A DNA stretch of 64,000 nucleotides, from contig JAFDYC010000012.1 in assembly GCA_018267625.1 (NCBI GenBank), positions 1-64,000 of the forward strand, written 5' to 3'. Source of the stretch: Bacteroidota bacterium. GTDB taxonomy: Bacteria > Bacteroidota > Bacteroidia > Chitinophagales > Chitinophagaceae. The notes under the pieces are model-generated. The model had not been told where the DNA came from. It was given only the letters and a program-made list of their open reading frames with translations, and did no database searches. Made by a program: the position numbers and the translations under genes. Positions 53,420 to 62,854 of this stretch are shown piece by piece. The number at the start of each line of letters is the position of its first letter. Position 1 is the first letter of the stretch.

Positions 53420-53427
53420 TACATTTG
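53420..53427 (+). promoter_or_regulatory. -7 promoter element of rpoN
   Basis: TACATTTG matches TAnnTTTG exactly and lies 47 bases before the rpoN ATG at 53475. No TTG is found at the expected distance upstream. Confidence 0.45.
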
Positions 53428-53474
53428 CCGCAAGGCACAAGCCTCTGACCACTTGCCCCCGAGACCCTTGAACC

Positions 53475-54971
53475 ATGCTCAAGCAATCGCAACAACAACG
53501 CCTGCTTCAAAGGCTTTCACCCCAGCAAATTCAAATCATGAAGTTGCTGCAGGTGCCTACTGCGCAGCTTGAAGAACGAATCAAAGAAGAACTGGAAGAC
53601 AACCCGGCTTTAGAGCAGGGAGAAGAAGCCTCTGAGGATGACGAGCTTTTTGGGCAAAACGAACTGGCAACCGATGAATACGACCCGGATGAAGGCCCCG
53701 ATGACGTTGAGCTCAGCGAAGACACGGCAGAAAAAATTGACCTTGATGATTACCTGCGCGGGGAAGACAGTGGCGACTACGGCGGAGGAGATGACTATAG
53801 CGGCAGCCGCGATGAAAATGAGCGCCAACAGGCCCCAATCCGCCTGGAGACTTCATTCCACGAATACCTCATCGGGCAACTCGGTATGTTGGACCTTGAT
53901 GAACACCAGCTTGCCATTGCCGAGCAGGTTGTCGGCTCCATAGATGATGACGGATATCTACGCCGTGAAGTACCGGCAATTGTGGACGATCTGGCCTTTG
54001 GGCGAAACATCATTACACAAACCCATGAAGTGGCCGGTATTCTGGAACGCATTCAACTCAATTTCGACCCACCTGGCGTGGGCGCCTGGACGCTGCAGGA
54101 ATGCCTGCTCCTCCAGCTCGGCAGGCTACCCCAGAACGAAGAAGTGAAAGCCGCTCAGGTAATACTCACCCGGCATTACAACGAGTTTATCAAAAAGCAC
54201 TACGAAAAAGTGCAGCGGCAACTCGGTGTTGAAGGGGAAGCTTTCAAACAAATCATCACAATCATCACGAAGCTGTCTCCCAAGCCAGGAGCTGCTTTTG
54301 GCACAGTCAACAAGGCGGAGAGCTATATCATTCCCGACTTCTTCGTCTATAACAACAGTGGCAAGCTGGAGCTGAGCCTGAACTCAAAAAATGCACCTGA
54401 GCTCCGTGTCTCTGAAGGCTACCGGGAGATGATGAGAGCATATGAACGGGGCAATAAATCAGATAAAAGGCAACGCGAAGCGGTCCAGTTTATCAAGCAA
54501 AAATTAGATGCTGCCAAGTGGTTTATTGATGCCATTAAGCAAAGGCAGCATACCCTGCTCCATACCATGCAGGCCATCATGGACCTTCAGCATGAGTTCT
54601 TCCTCAGCGGCGATGACACCAGCCTGCGCCCAATGATTCTGAAAGATGTAGCACAACGCACCAACCTCGATATCTCTACCGTCAGCCGGGTGGCCAACAG
54701 TAAATATGTGCAAACGGAATTCGGCACTTACAAGCTGAAATATTTCTTTTCAGAAGGCCTGCAAACAGACAGCGGCGAGGAAGTGAGCACCCGTGAAGTG
54801 AAGAGTATTCTGAATTCGCTGGTGGGGCAAGAAGACAAAAAACATCCCTATTCCGACGACCGGCTCACAGAGCTTTTACAGGAAAAAGGCTACAATATTG
54901 CCCGCCGCACCGTGGCGAAATACCGGGAACAACTGAACCTGCCGGTGGCTCGGCTGCGCAAAGAACTTTAG
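53475..54971 (+). CDS. rpoN: RNA polymerase sigma-54 factor
   Basis: The 498-residue protein has the Gln-rich region I (QQQRLLQRLSPQQIQIMKLL), an acidic region II (about residues 45-120), the core-binding domain, and the C-terminal DNA-binding domain ending with the RpoN box ARRTVAKYR at 476-484. Sigma-54 needs activator ATPases, none of which is in the window. It sits between alanine dehydrogenase (divergent) and the transhydrogenase genes. Confidence 0.95.
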   Translation: MLKQSQQQRLLQRLSPQQIQIMKLLQVPTAQLEERIKEELEDNPALEQGEEASEDDELFGQNELATDEYDPDEGPDDVELSEDTAEKIDLDDYLRGEDSGDYGGGDDYSGSRDENERQQAPIRLETSFHEYLIGQLGMLDLDEHQLAIAEQVVGSIDDDGYLRREVPAIVDDLAFGRNIITQTHEVAGILERIQLNFDPPGVGAWTLQECLLLQLGRLPQNEEVKAAQVILTRHYNEFIKKHYEKVQRQLGVEGEAFKQIITIITKLSPKPGAAFGTVNKAESYIIPDFFVYNNSGKLELSLNSKNAPELRVSEGYREMMRAYERGNKSDKRQREAVQFIKQKLDAAKWFIDAIKQRQHTLLHTMQAIMDLQHEFFLSGDDTSLRPMILKDVAQRTNLDISTVSRVANSKYVQTEFGTYKLKYFFSEGLQTDSGEEVSTREVKSILNSLVGQEDKKHPYSDDRLTELLQEKGYNIARRTVAKYREQLNLPVARLRKEL

Positions 54972-55099
54972 CCTCTTTTCACCTCATTTTTTTACAGTCA
55001 GGCATCCCAAAAGGCTGTCCGGTACACAAGAAATCCACAGGCATCTCTGGTGCTGACGCTGCATTCAGTACATTGCCCACTGGCAACCCAAATGCATCC

Positions 55100-56218
55100 A
55101 TGAACATAGGCGTACTTAAAGAAGCCGCTCCCGAGACCCGCGTATCCCTCAGCCCCGAAGTGGTCGCTGCGCTCGTCAAAATGAAAGTCAATGTCTGGGT
55201 AGAAAAAGGAGCCGGCTCTTCGGCTTTCCTGCCCGATGAAACTTATGAACAAGCCGGCGCAAAGCTGGTGGATAAGGCCACAATCGCCGAAGCCGATGTC
55301 ATACTTACCATTCACACAGAAAATGTGCCCGCTGTCCTGAAACAACAGGCCATCATCATGGGCGTATTTCAGCCCCTTTCTCACGGCCCGCAGATGCAGC
55401 AATGGGCACAAAAAGGACTCACCGTCTTTTCATTGGACACCATCCCCAGAACTACCCGTGCGCAAAGCATGGATGTGCTTTCTTCTCAAGCCAATATTGC
55501 CGGATATAAGGCCGTGCTCCTCGCCGCTTCATCCTACTGCCGCTACTTCCCTATGTTTATGACTGCTGCAGGAAGCATCCCCCCGGCGAAGGTGGTCGTA
55601 CTGGGTGCTGGCGTGGCTGGCCTGCAAGCCATCGCTACTGCAAAAAGGCTGGGCGCTGTGGTGGAAGTTTCGGATACCCGCCCTGCGGTAAAAGAGGAAG
55701 TGATGAGCCTCGGTGCCAAGTTTATAGAAGTGGAAGGCGCTGCGGATGCCAGCAAAGCAGGCGGTTACGCTGTAGAGCAAAGCGAAGATTTTAAACAAAG
55801 GCAGAAGGAAAGGCTGGCAGAAAGCATTCGTAAGAGTGACATCGTGATTTCTACTGCGCAGATTCCCGGTAAGAAAGCTCCTGTACTGCTGAGCACAGAA
55901 ATGATAGAAAGCATGAGGCCTGGTTCGGTGATCATTGATCTCGCTTCGGCTACGGGCGGCAATACCGAGCTGACCAAAGACAATGAAACGGTGCAACACA
56001 AGGGCGTTACCATCATAGGAAACAGTGCCCTGGCGGCCTGTGCACCGGCGGATGCCAGCAAGCTGTACGCCAAGAATGTGCTCAATTTCCTGAAACTGAT
56101 CATCAATCAGGAGGGGGAACTGCAGCTCAATTTCGAAGACGATATCGTGAAAGGAACCGTCATCACACACGCCGGACAAATAGTAAATGAACGAGTGGCC
56201 TCCCTGCTCCATAACTAA
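55100..56218 (+). CDS. pntAA: NAD(P) transhydrogenase subunit alpha, part 1
   Basis: The 372-residue protein has the N-terminal AlaDH/PNT domain and the NAD-binding fold: MNIGVLKEAAPETRVSLSPEVV, then KVVVLGAGVAGLQAIATAKRLGA, then RPGSVIIDLASATGGN. It is the soluble NAD(H)-binding part of the proton-translocating transhydrogenase. The subunit is split, with the membrane part in the next gene. The frame extends to a TTG at 55073, but the ATG at 55100 gives the family start. Confidence 0.94.
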   Translation: MNIGVLKEAAPETRVSLSPEVVAALVKMKVNVWVEKGAGSSAFLPDETYEQAGAKLVDKATIAEADVILTIHTENVPAVLKQQAIIMGVFQPLSHGPQMQQWAQKGLTVFSLDTIPRTTRAQSMDVLSSQANIAGYKAVLLAASSYCRYFPMFMTAAGSIPPAKVVVLGAGVAGLQAIATAKRLGAVVEVSDTRPAVKEEVMSLGAKFIEVEGAADASKAGGYAVEQSEDFKQRQKERLAESIRKSDIVISTAQIPGKKAPVLLSTEMIESMRPGSVIIDLASATGGNTELTKDNETVQHKGVTIIGNSALAACAPADASKLYAKNVLNFLKLIINQEGELQLNFEDDIVKGTVITHAGQIVNERVASLLHN

Positions 56219-56295
56219 GCTTCCCGGCAACGTTTCCGGTTCAAAACACCCCCACCGAAAACCGATTTTTTTTAAGCAATAATCCATCATAGGTC

Positions 56296-56619
56296 ATGTC
56301 CGATCTGTATCTCTTTTTCCTGAAACACTACCAGCTCATCACCATCGTGGTGCTTTCCATCTTCCTCGGTATTGAAGTGATTTCAAGAGTCCCCAGTGTG
56401 CTGCACACGCCACTCATGAGTGGGGCCAATGCTATTCACGGCGTCGTCATCATTGGTGCCATCATCGTGATGGGCACAGCCGAAGCGGATGATTATCTCG
56501 CGCTCAGCCTGGGCTTCCTGGCCGTCGTGCTGGGCACGCTGAATGTCGTGGGCGGCTTTGTTGTCACCGACCGAATGCTGGAAATGTTTGGCAAGAAAAA
56601 ACCTCAGAAGAAAAAATAA
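56296..56619 (+). CDS. pntAB: NAD(P) transhydrogenase subunit alpha, part 2 (membrane part)
   Basis: The 107-residue protein has three membrane helices and the motif EVISRVPSVLHTPLMSGANAIHGVVIIGAI, diagnostic for the transhydrogenase alpha membrane segment. It forms part of the proton channel. It lies 77 bases after pntAA and 88 bases before pntB. Confidence 0.95.
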   Translation: MSDLYLFFLKHYQLITIVVLSIFLGIEVISRVPSVLHTPLMSGANAIHGVVIIGAIIVMGTAEADDYLALSLGFLAVVLGTLNVVGGFVVTDRMLEMFGKKKPQKKK

Positions 56620-56707
56620 TATCGCAGCAGAGCAGACCTGTTGAAAGCTCCCCCAAACCTCTCTTTCTATCCGGCCCTTTCCTGCCACCGACATTCACAA
56701 CTAAGAC

Positions 56708-58129
56708 ATGAACGAATTAATAAATCAATTCTTAGCCGGGCAATCGCTGTTGTTGCTTTGTTACCTCATCGGTTCCGTCACGTTTATCATCGGCCTGAAG
56801 ATGCTGTCGCATCCCGAGACCGCCCGCAAAGGCAACCTGGTCGCGGCAGCAGGTATGACCATCGCGATTGTCGGCACTATCTTCCTTTACCGGGATGAAA
56901 ACCTCTCCAGGCTCCACAATTACCTCTGGATTTTCGCCGGCCTGGCCATTGGCGGTTTTGTAGGGACGCTGGTGGCTAAGAAAGTCCAGATGACAGCCAT
57001 GCCCGAAATGGTGAGCATGTTCAACGGGATGGGCGGTGCCTGTGCCATGCTGATTTCAGTGGTCGAATACCATCACCTCAAAGAAGTATCCGGTGGCGAA
57101 TTAGTCATTATCATGCTCGGCATGATCATCGGTACGGTCTCCTTTGCGGGCTCGATGATTGCCTGGGGCAAGCTCGCTGGCAGCATCAAAGACAAGACCA
57201 TTCCCGGTGCTCAATTCATCAATTTTGCCCTCTTCGCAGGCATCCTCTTGCTGGCCATACTGCTCATCTGTGGTTTTTCTGAATCACACCTGATGTTCTA
57301 TGCTGTACTGACTATGGCTGCCGCCTACGGTGTGCTGTTTGTCATGCCGATTGGCGGAGCTGACATGCCGGTAGTCATATCCCTACTCAATTCATTTACG
57401 GGCGTAGCTGCAGCCTTTGGCGGGTTTCTCTACAGCAATCCGGTCATGCTGACGGGTGGTATCCTCGTTGGCTCCGCAGGCACCATCCTCACGATCCTGA
57501 TGTGCAAGGCCATGAATCGTTCGCTCAAGAATGTGCTCCTGGGCTCCTTCGGCGGAGCAAAGCATGTTGCCTCCGGCACGGCCCAGACAAGCGGCGGCTC
57601 ATACAAGGAAATCTCACTCAACGACACAGCCACACTCATGGCCTATGCCAACAAAGTGATCATCATCCCGGGCTATGGCCTGGCCGTGGCACAGGCACAA
57701 CACACCACCCATGAACTGGAAAAGGTGCTCGAAGAAAAAGGAGTGGAAGTCCTCTATGGCATTCACCCCGTGGCAGGTCGTATGCCGGGGCATATGAACG
57801 TACTGCTCGCCGAAGCCGATGTACCCTACGAAAAACTGTTGGAACTGGAAGATGCCAACGATCAGATGGCGGGCACTTCTGTAGTCTTAATCCTCGGCGC
57901 CAACGACGTAGTTAACCCCGCAGCCAAAGAAGACCCGGGCTCTCCCATATTCGGCATGCCTATTTTGGAAGTTGAAAAGGCAGACCACGTTATCGTCAAC
58001 AAACGCTCCATGAAACCCGGCTATGCAGGCATCGAAAACCCACTCTTCTTCCGCCCAAAAACATCCATGCTCTTCGGTGATGCCAAGAAAGTATTGCAGC
58101 AGCTCGTCACGGAATTAAAGGGGATGTAA
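56708..58129 (+). CDS. pntB: NAD(P) transhydrogenase subunit beta
   Basis: The 473-residue protein has about eight to nine membrane helices and a C-terminal NADP-binding domain with VIIIPGYGLAVAQAQHT, GIHPVAGRMPGHMNVLLAEADVPY and DVVNPAAKEDPGSPIFGMP. With PntAA and PntAB it couples hydride transfer between NADH and NADP+ to proton movement, supplying NADPH. It is the last gene of the unit. A tRNA operon follows after about 85 bases. Confidence 0.96.
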   Translation: MNELINQFLAGQSLLLLCYLIGSVTFIIGLKMLSHPETARKGNLVAAAGMTIAIVGTIFLYRDENLSRLHNYLWIFAGLAIGGFVGTLVAKKVQMTAMPEMVSMFNGMGGACAMLISVVEYHHLKEVSGGELVIIMLGMIIGTVSFAGSMIAWGKLAGSIKDKTIPGAQFINFALFAGILLLAILLICGFSESHLMFYAVLTMAAAYGVLFVMPIGGADMPVVISLLNSFTGVAAAFGGFLYSNPVMLTGGILVGSAGTILTILMCKAMNRSLKNVLLGSFGGAKHVASGTAQTSGGSYKEISLNDTATLMAYANKVIIIPGYGLAVAQAQHTTHELEKVLEEKGVEVLYGIHPVAGRMPGHMNVLLAEADVPYEKLLELEDANDQMAGTSVVLILGANDVVNPAAKEDPGSPIFGMPILEVEKADHVIVNKRSMKPGYAGIENPLFFRPKTSMLFGDAKKVLQQLVTELKGM

Positions 58130-58190
58130 TCAGAAAAAAGCCAGCCAGGAAGGTTATAAAAACGGGGCTTCAAAGAAGGCCAAATAAAAT

Positions 58191-58221
58191 TTGCCCGCAA
58201 TCAGGCACACCCTTACTTTTG
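58191..58221 (+). promoter_or_regulatory. Bacteroidota-type promoter of the tRNA operon
   Basis: TTG (58191-58193), 20 bases, then TACTTTTG (58214-58221) matches the -33/-7 pattern. The first tRNA starts 57 bases after it. Confidence 0.72.
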
Positions 58222-58278
58222 CCCTCCTTTCGAAAGAAAGGCTCAGAGGTTCTTCATTTACTGCGCATAAAATAGCAG

Positions 58279-58351
58279 GCCGCTTTAGCTCAGCTGGTAG
58301 AGCAACTGATTTGTAATCAGTAGGTCGCTGGTTCGATTCCGGCAAGCGGCT
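58279..58351 (+). tRNA. tRNA-Thr, anticodon TGT
   Basis: 73 nt with a 7-bp acceptor stem GCCGCTT/AAGCGGC, D arm AGCTCAGCTGGTAGAGC, anticodon loop TTTGTAA giving TGT, and the T loop GGTTCGATTCC. The CCA end is not encoded. First of four tRNA genes under one promoter. Confidence 0.93.
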
Positions 58352-58462
58352 CGTGATGAGACGGACAAATGAGCCGGGATGTTCGACAAACAAAACGGGA
58401 CTTCGTCCTCACACATCCCCTCCCTGCTTTTTTCTCCTTGTCTCCAATCTTTTTTCAAAATC

Positions 58463-58545
58463 GGGCAGTTTCCAGAGCGGCCAAATGGGGCGGACTGTAA
58501 ATCCGCTGTCTTTCGACTTCGGTGGTTCGAATCCACCACTGCCCA
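58463..58545 (+). tRNA. tRNA-Tyr, anticodon GTA
   Basis: 83 nt with a 7-bp acceptor stem GGGCAGT/ACTGCCC, a long variable arm as expected for bacterial tRNA-Tyr, anticodon stem-loop CGGACTGTAAATCCG giving GTA, and the T loop GGTTCGAATCC. CCA is not encoded. Confidence 0.93.
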
Positions 58546-58618
58546 CCGATTTTGTGTCGCTTCTGAAACCCGTACGGTATGTCATTCACCCCCTACCCTT
58601 CAGAACAACACATGAATT

Positions 58619-58691
58619 GCGGGAGTAGCTCAGTTGGTAGAGCGATAGCCTTCCAAGCTATAGGTCGCGGGTTCGAGCCTCGTCTCCCGCT
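58619..58691 (+). tRNA. tRNA-Gly, anticodon TCC
   Basis: 73 nt with a 7-bp acceptor stem GCGGGAG/CTCCCGC, D arm AGCTCAGTTGGTAGAGC, anticodon loop CTTCCAA giving TCC, and the T loop GGTTCGAGCC. Confidence 0.93.
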
Positions 58692-58778
58692 CGATTGATG
58701 CGAGAATTTTTGGTCTCAAAGATTTGAACTTGCCTGCATCTTCAAATCCACTTACCACCAGTTTTCAAATCAGGAATC

Positions 58779-58850
<72 letters not shown>

Positions 58851-58858
58851 CAAAAATG

Positions 58859-58881
58859 TCCCGCAATGCGGGATTTTTTTT
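58859..58881 (+). terminator. Intrinsic terminator of the tRNA operon
   Basis: TCCCGC, loop AAT, GCGGGA (6-bp stem), then eight T. It starts 9 bases after the last tRNA. Confidence 0.9.
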
Positions 58882-58946
58882 CTCTGTCTGTATCCCGCAC
58901 CTTCCCGATTATTCTTTTTTTAGTCGGCAATACTTCACCACCCGGC

Positions 58947-58983
58947 ATCCGTTGCAGCCTGTCCTGAACTTGTATTCAGGATC
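58947..58983 (+). repeat. Palindromic interspersed repeat, copy C
   Basis: CCGTTGCAGCCTGT followed by the hairpin CCTGAACTTGTATTCAGG (58963-58980) and ATC. It shares the GTTGCAGC plus hairpin core with copies A and B. It lies between the tRNA operon and comEC. Confidence 0.7.
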
Positions 58984-59125
58984 ATTCCCCTTTATAGTTC
59001 GTCGCGCAACGTAGTCGCATTTTGGGCATCGACCACACACGCTCGTTTTGAATACATCTTCAGGAAGTGAATGCCTGTCTTGGAAGCATCATCCAAATTC
59101 ATTTCATTAGGGCTTCCTATCCTAT

Positions 59126-61198
59126 ATGCCCTCCTGGTCTCCAAATGAAAATTACTTCTGGCGACAAGCGCCCCTCTTCCGCCCACTCCTCTTCCTGATG
59201 CTGGGCATCTTCGCCTGCGACTACAACTGGCTCGGTACACAGCCCCTTCCCGGGCTATTGATCTTACTGATTTTTTCTGGCATCCTCCTCTGTGTATTGG
59301 CATTCTATCGGGGATACTCCTCTTGGTTGCAGGCCCTGTTTTTCCCCCTGGCCGCGCTCTTTTTCTTTTGTGCCGGAGCCAGCCTGTATGCTACCAGCAG
59401 TGCTTTCAAGACTCCTTTCAGTTCGGCTCAAACCACTTCGTCCGAGTCCGCATCCCTTGTAAGGGTTGTTTCAAAGCCACAGCCCCGCCCCCGCAGCACA
59501 AGGCTCCAAGTTGAGCGCTGGGCAGAATTAAAAGAAGGCCAACTAAGCCCGGCCCAGGGAGAAGCCTTGCTCTATGTGTATAACAAGGTCTCTGCACCCG
59601 ATTTCGCCACAGGCGACAGCCTCATGCTCCCCAACAACTGGCAACCCATCCACAACCAGGGCAACCCCTTCGAAATGGACTTTGCCCGTTTTCAAAAACG
59701 CCGGGGCATCCGGATGCAGCAATTCCTGAGCCCGGAGCAAATTCAAATCATCGGCAGGCAAAGCGATGCCCAGCAAGGCTGGCTCCAAGGGGCTCATCAA
59801 AGGTTCGAGCGACAGCTACGAACCTACATCCGGGACCCACAGGCATTTGGGTTGCTGCAAGCCATGCTCCTTGGAGATGAAAGCAACTTTGATACGGATT
59901 TGAGGCAAGCCTATGCGCAAACAGGAGTCATCCACATAGTGTCTATTTCAGGCTCTCATGTTGCGGCACTCTATCTGATAGTGCTGGCTCTTTTCTTTTG
60001 GGCCAGGGGCCAGAGGGGGCTTTGGTTGAAAGTGGTGTCCGGTATCCTACTCGTCTGGCTCTATGTGCTCATCGCCGGCGCTCCTCCTTCTGCACTTCGT
60101 TCTGCGCTCATGTTTACCGTGCTCAGCCTCGGATTACTGGGCAGCAGAGAGACAAACCCTTTGAACACCTTGGCTGCCGCAGCCCTGGCCCTTCTTGCCT
60201 TCCAGCCTGCCTGGATGTTTTCCGTAGGCTTTCAATTATCCTTCGCCGCCGTGCTCAGCATGATGCTCCTTTACGCACCCATCCTCCGGCTTTGGGCCTG
60301 GCCCCATGCCTATCGGCTGACACGTATGCTCTGGCAGACTCTGGCGGCTTCTCTGTCTGCTGAAATCCTCACGGCACCCTTAGTCATTTACTATTTCCAC
60401 AATTTCCCTTTGCTCTTTTTGCCGGCTAATATCCTGGCGATGGTGCTGGTCGGCTTTTGTGCGCTGGCGGGTGGCTTGATGGTGATTGCGCTTGCCTGGT
60501 GGCCCTGGGCTGCAGGATGGGTGGGTAAAATGGTCTCCGCCTTGATTCATCTGTTCAATGATGGAATCATCTGGATGCAGAGTTTGAATTTTGAAGCCTT
60601 ACAACACCTCAGAATTAGCTCTTTCGATCTCCTGTTGCTCTATTTACTGCTTGCTGCAATTGCTGCATGGTGGCTCAGGAATTGGCAGAGGGGCCTCATT
60701 TCGTCATTGGCTCTTAGTTGCGCACTGATGGCTTCGCTATGCTGGCAACAATTCAGCACTCAACAGCAGGAAAAGATTGTGGTGTTCAGCGCAGGAAAGA
60801 AGGCCTCCGTTGAATGGATAGAAGGCAACAAGCACCACGCCTTAAGTCCGACACTCGATACGTATGCAACCACAAATGCCAACATCGGGTTCGGTGCCTG
60901 GCGAAAAGGAGATGAAGAAAACAGAAACTGTTTTGTATTGCGGGGAAAGAAGGTGCTCTACCTGCGCGACAGCAGCCTGAAACCAGGATTACCGCCATTT
61001 CCTATTGATGTGCTCATTATCGAGAACCCCGTGTGGGCCTTAAAAGCAGAATCTCTGACTCAGGTTTTTTCACCCAGCACCGTTGTATTGGCTGGCCGGC
61101 CAGGCCCAAAGACAAGGGCGCATTGGCTGCATCATTGCCGGGAACATAAAATAGCCTTGCATGATGCGGCCACTCAGGGTGCCTGGGTGCTCGAATGA
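59126..61198 (+). CDS. comEC: ComEC/Rec2-family DNA uptake channel
   Basis: The 690-residue membrane protein has an N-terminal DUF4131-type segment (about 1-190, two helices then an OB-like domain) and the competence domain. The latter contains HIVSISGSHVAALYLIVLALFFW and AGAPPSALRSALMFTVLSL, the ComEC core motifs. The C-terminal metallo-beta-lactamase-like domain is not evident: the last 150 residues lack the HxHxDH motif. This shorter form is common in Bacteroidota. It transports single-stranded DNA across the inner membrane during transformation. Confidence 0.88.
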   Translation: MPSWSPNENYFWRQAPLFRPLLFLMLGIFACDYNWLGTQPLPGLLILLIFSGILLCVLAFYRGYSSWLQALFFPLAALFFFCAGASLYATSSAFKTPFSSAQTTSSESASLVRVVSKPQPRPRSTRLQVERWAELKEGQLSPAQGEALLYVYNKVSAPDFATGDSLMLPNNWQPIHNQGNPFEMDFARFQKRRGIRMQQFLSPEQIQIIGRQSDAQQGWLQGAHQRFERQLRTYIRDPQAFGLLQAMLLGDESNFDTDLRQAYAQTGVIHIVSISGSHVAALYLIVLALFFWARGQRGLWLKVVSGILLVWLYVLIAGAPPSALRSALMFTVLSLGLLGSRETNPLNTLAAAALALLAFQPAWMFSVGFQLSFAAVLSMMLLYAPILRLWAWPHAYRLTRMLWQTLAASLSAEILTAPLVIYYFHNFPLLFLPANILAMVLVGFCALAGGLMVIALAWWPWAAGWVGKMVSALIHLFNDGIIWMQSLNFEALQHLRISSFDLLLLYLLLAAIAAWWLRNWQRGLISSLALSCALMASLCWQQFSTQQQEKIVVFSAGKKASVEWIEGNKHHALSPTLDTYATTNANIGFGAWRKGDEENRNCFVLRGKKVLYLRDSSLKPGLPPFPIDVLIIENPVWALKAESLTQVFSPSTVVLAGRPGPKTRAHWLHHCREHKIALHDAATQGAWVLE

Positions 61199-61250
61199 GG
61201 CTTGTGGCATGTCCTATCTTCGCGGCGTTTTTTCAAAAAAACATTCAACA

Positions 61251-62771
61251 ATGCCTGGACAACGCCCCATCCAATCTGCTCTCATTTCTGTGTTTTACAA
61301 AGACGGCCTCGAGCCTTTAGTAAGGCGGCTGCATGACCTGGGTGTTTCACTATATTCTACCGGCGGCACTCAGGAATTTATTGAAAAACTTGGCCTGCCC
61401 TGCATCGCTGTTGAGCGCGTCACCGGCTATCCTTCCATTCTGGGCGGGCGGGTAAAAACCCTGCACCCTAACGTCTTTGGCGGCATCCTCGCCCGGCGAA
61501 ATTTTAAAAGCGATGAAGCCGACATAGCCCAATATGACATCCCTCTATTCGACCTCGTCATTGTGGATTTATATCCCTTTGAAGAGACTGTCAGCAGCGG
61601 CAAAGACGAAGCTTCTATCATTGAAAAAATTGACATCGGCGGTGTGTCGCTCATCCGTGCAGCCGCAAAAAATTTCAATGATGTAGCCATCATTTCTTCA
61701 CGAGCACGATATGCACACATGCTCCGCCTACTGGAGCATGGCGCCGCTACCGGCCTCGATACCCGTAGGCAACTGGCTGCCGATGCCTTTGCTGACTGCC
61801 TGCATTATGATGCCGCTATTGCTGCCTATTTCAACACCGATATGCCCTCCGATTCCAGCTTGGGAACAGGGCCTTCTACCCCCCTTCGTTATGGCGAAAA
61901 CCCGCATCAGGCGGCCCGTTTTCAGGGCGATATTGACGCCATTTTTGAAAAGCTGAATGGCAAGGAACTTTCCTTCAACAACCTGGTGGACACCGACGCT
62001 GCCTGCCAGCTCATCGCAGAATGGGAACCTTCCAAACCGGTCTTTGCGGTCATCAAACACACCAATGTTTGTGGCATTGCACAGCGCGACAGCCTTGAAG
62101 CTGCCTGGGATGCAGCGCTGGCCGGCGACCGGGAAAGTGCCTTTGGCGGCGTGCTCGTCACGAACCAGGCGATCAGCCTGAAGGCGGCTCAGAAAATCAA
62201 CGAAATATTTTTTGAAATCCTGATTGCACCTGCCTTCGAAGAGGAGGCATTAAAACTGCTCCGCTCGAAAAAGAATCGGATTCTGCTGCGCCAGAAACAG
62301 CCTTTAATGGTGCAAAATGAATTTAAGCGCGTCCTCAACGGCACCCTGACTCAGGAAGCAGACCGCAGCAATTTCGCCGAATGGCGCGAAGAAGGTGCTC
62401 GCCCTTGCAGCGACACAGAAGCCGCCAATCTGAAGTTTGCCAACTTAGTGTGCAAGCATCTTAAGAGCAATGCGATTGCTCTGGTAAAAGACCTGCAACT
62501 GATTGGCAAGGGCTGCGGACAAACCAGCCGGATTGATGCCTTGCGCCAAAGCCTCGACAAAGCCCGTCAGTTTGGATTTTCAACTCAGGGCGCTGTCCTG
62601 GCTTCGGATGCCTTCTTTCCTTTCGATGATTGTGTGCGCTTGGCCCATGAAGCCGGCATTACGGCGGTGATTGAACCGGGCGGTTCCATTCGCGATGCCG
62701 ACTCCATACAATTTTGTAAGGTGAACGACATGGCTCTCGTGCTGACGGGCAACCGGCATTTCAGACATTAA
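61251..62771 (+). CDS. purH: Bifunctional AICAR transformylase / IMP cyclohydrolase
   Basis: The 506-residue protein has the N-terminal IMP cyclohydrolase domain (about 1-190: GGRVKTLHPNVFGGILARR, KNFNDVAIISS) and the AICAR formyltransferase domain with RYGENPHQAARF, FAVIKHTNVCGIA, and a C-terminal EPGGSIRDADSIQFCKVNDMALVLTGNRHF. It makes the last two steps of IMP synthesis. The frame extends to 61161 inside comEC, but the ATG at 61251 gives the family start. Confidence 0.95.
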   Translation: MPGQRPIQSALISVFYKDGLEPLVRRLHDLGVSLYSTGGTQEFIEKLGLPCIAVERVTGYPSILGGRVKTLHPNVFGGILARRNFKSDEADIAQYDIPLFDLVIVDLYPFEETVSSGKDEASIIEKIDIGGVSLIRAAAKNFNDVAIISSRARYAHMLRLLEHGAATGLDTRRQLAADAFADCLHYDAAIAAYFNTDMPSDSSLGTGPSTPLRYGENPHQAARFQGDIDAIFEKLNGKELSFNNLVDTDAACQLIAEWEPSKPVFAVIKHTNVCGIAQRDSLEAAWDAALAGDRESAFGGVLVTNQAISLKAAQKINEIFFEILIAPAFEEEALKLLRSKKNRILLRQKQPLMVQNEFKRVLNGTLTQEADRSNFAEWREEGARPCSDTEAANLKFANLVCKHLKSNAIALVKDLQLIGKGCGQTSRIDALRQSLDKARQFGFSTQGAVLASDAFFPFDDCVRLAHEAGITAVIEPGGSIRDADSIQFCKVNDMALVLTGNRHFRH

Positions 62772-62854
62772 TGCCGGAAAGCAACGGGCGGCTGGAAGAA
62801 ACACTCCGGCAATTTTTCTGCCTGTAACTTGGAATCTTCATCGCCAGGCTACTC

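Noticed and set aside
55529-56290. 253-codon minus-strand ORF over pntAA
   Set aside because: It is antisense to pntAA, with unlikely composition and no domain.
58996-59105. Short minus-strand reading frame reading MNLDDASKTGIHFLKMYSK and on, between the tRNA operon and comEC
   Set aside because: It reads like a fragment of a real protein, but only 36 codons remain, it starts and ends without a recognisable domain, and it may be chance. It could be a gene remnant, but I have no support.
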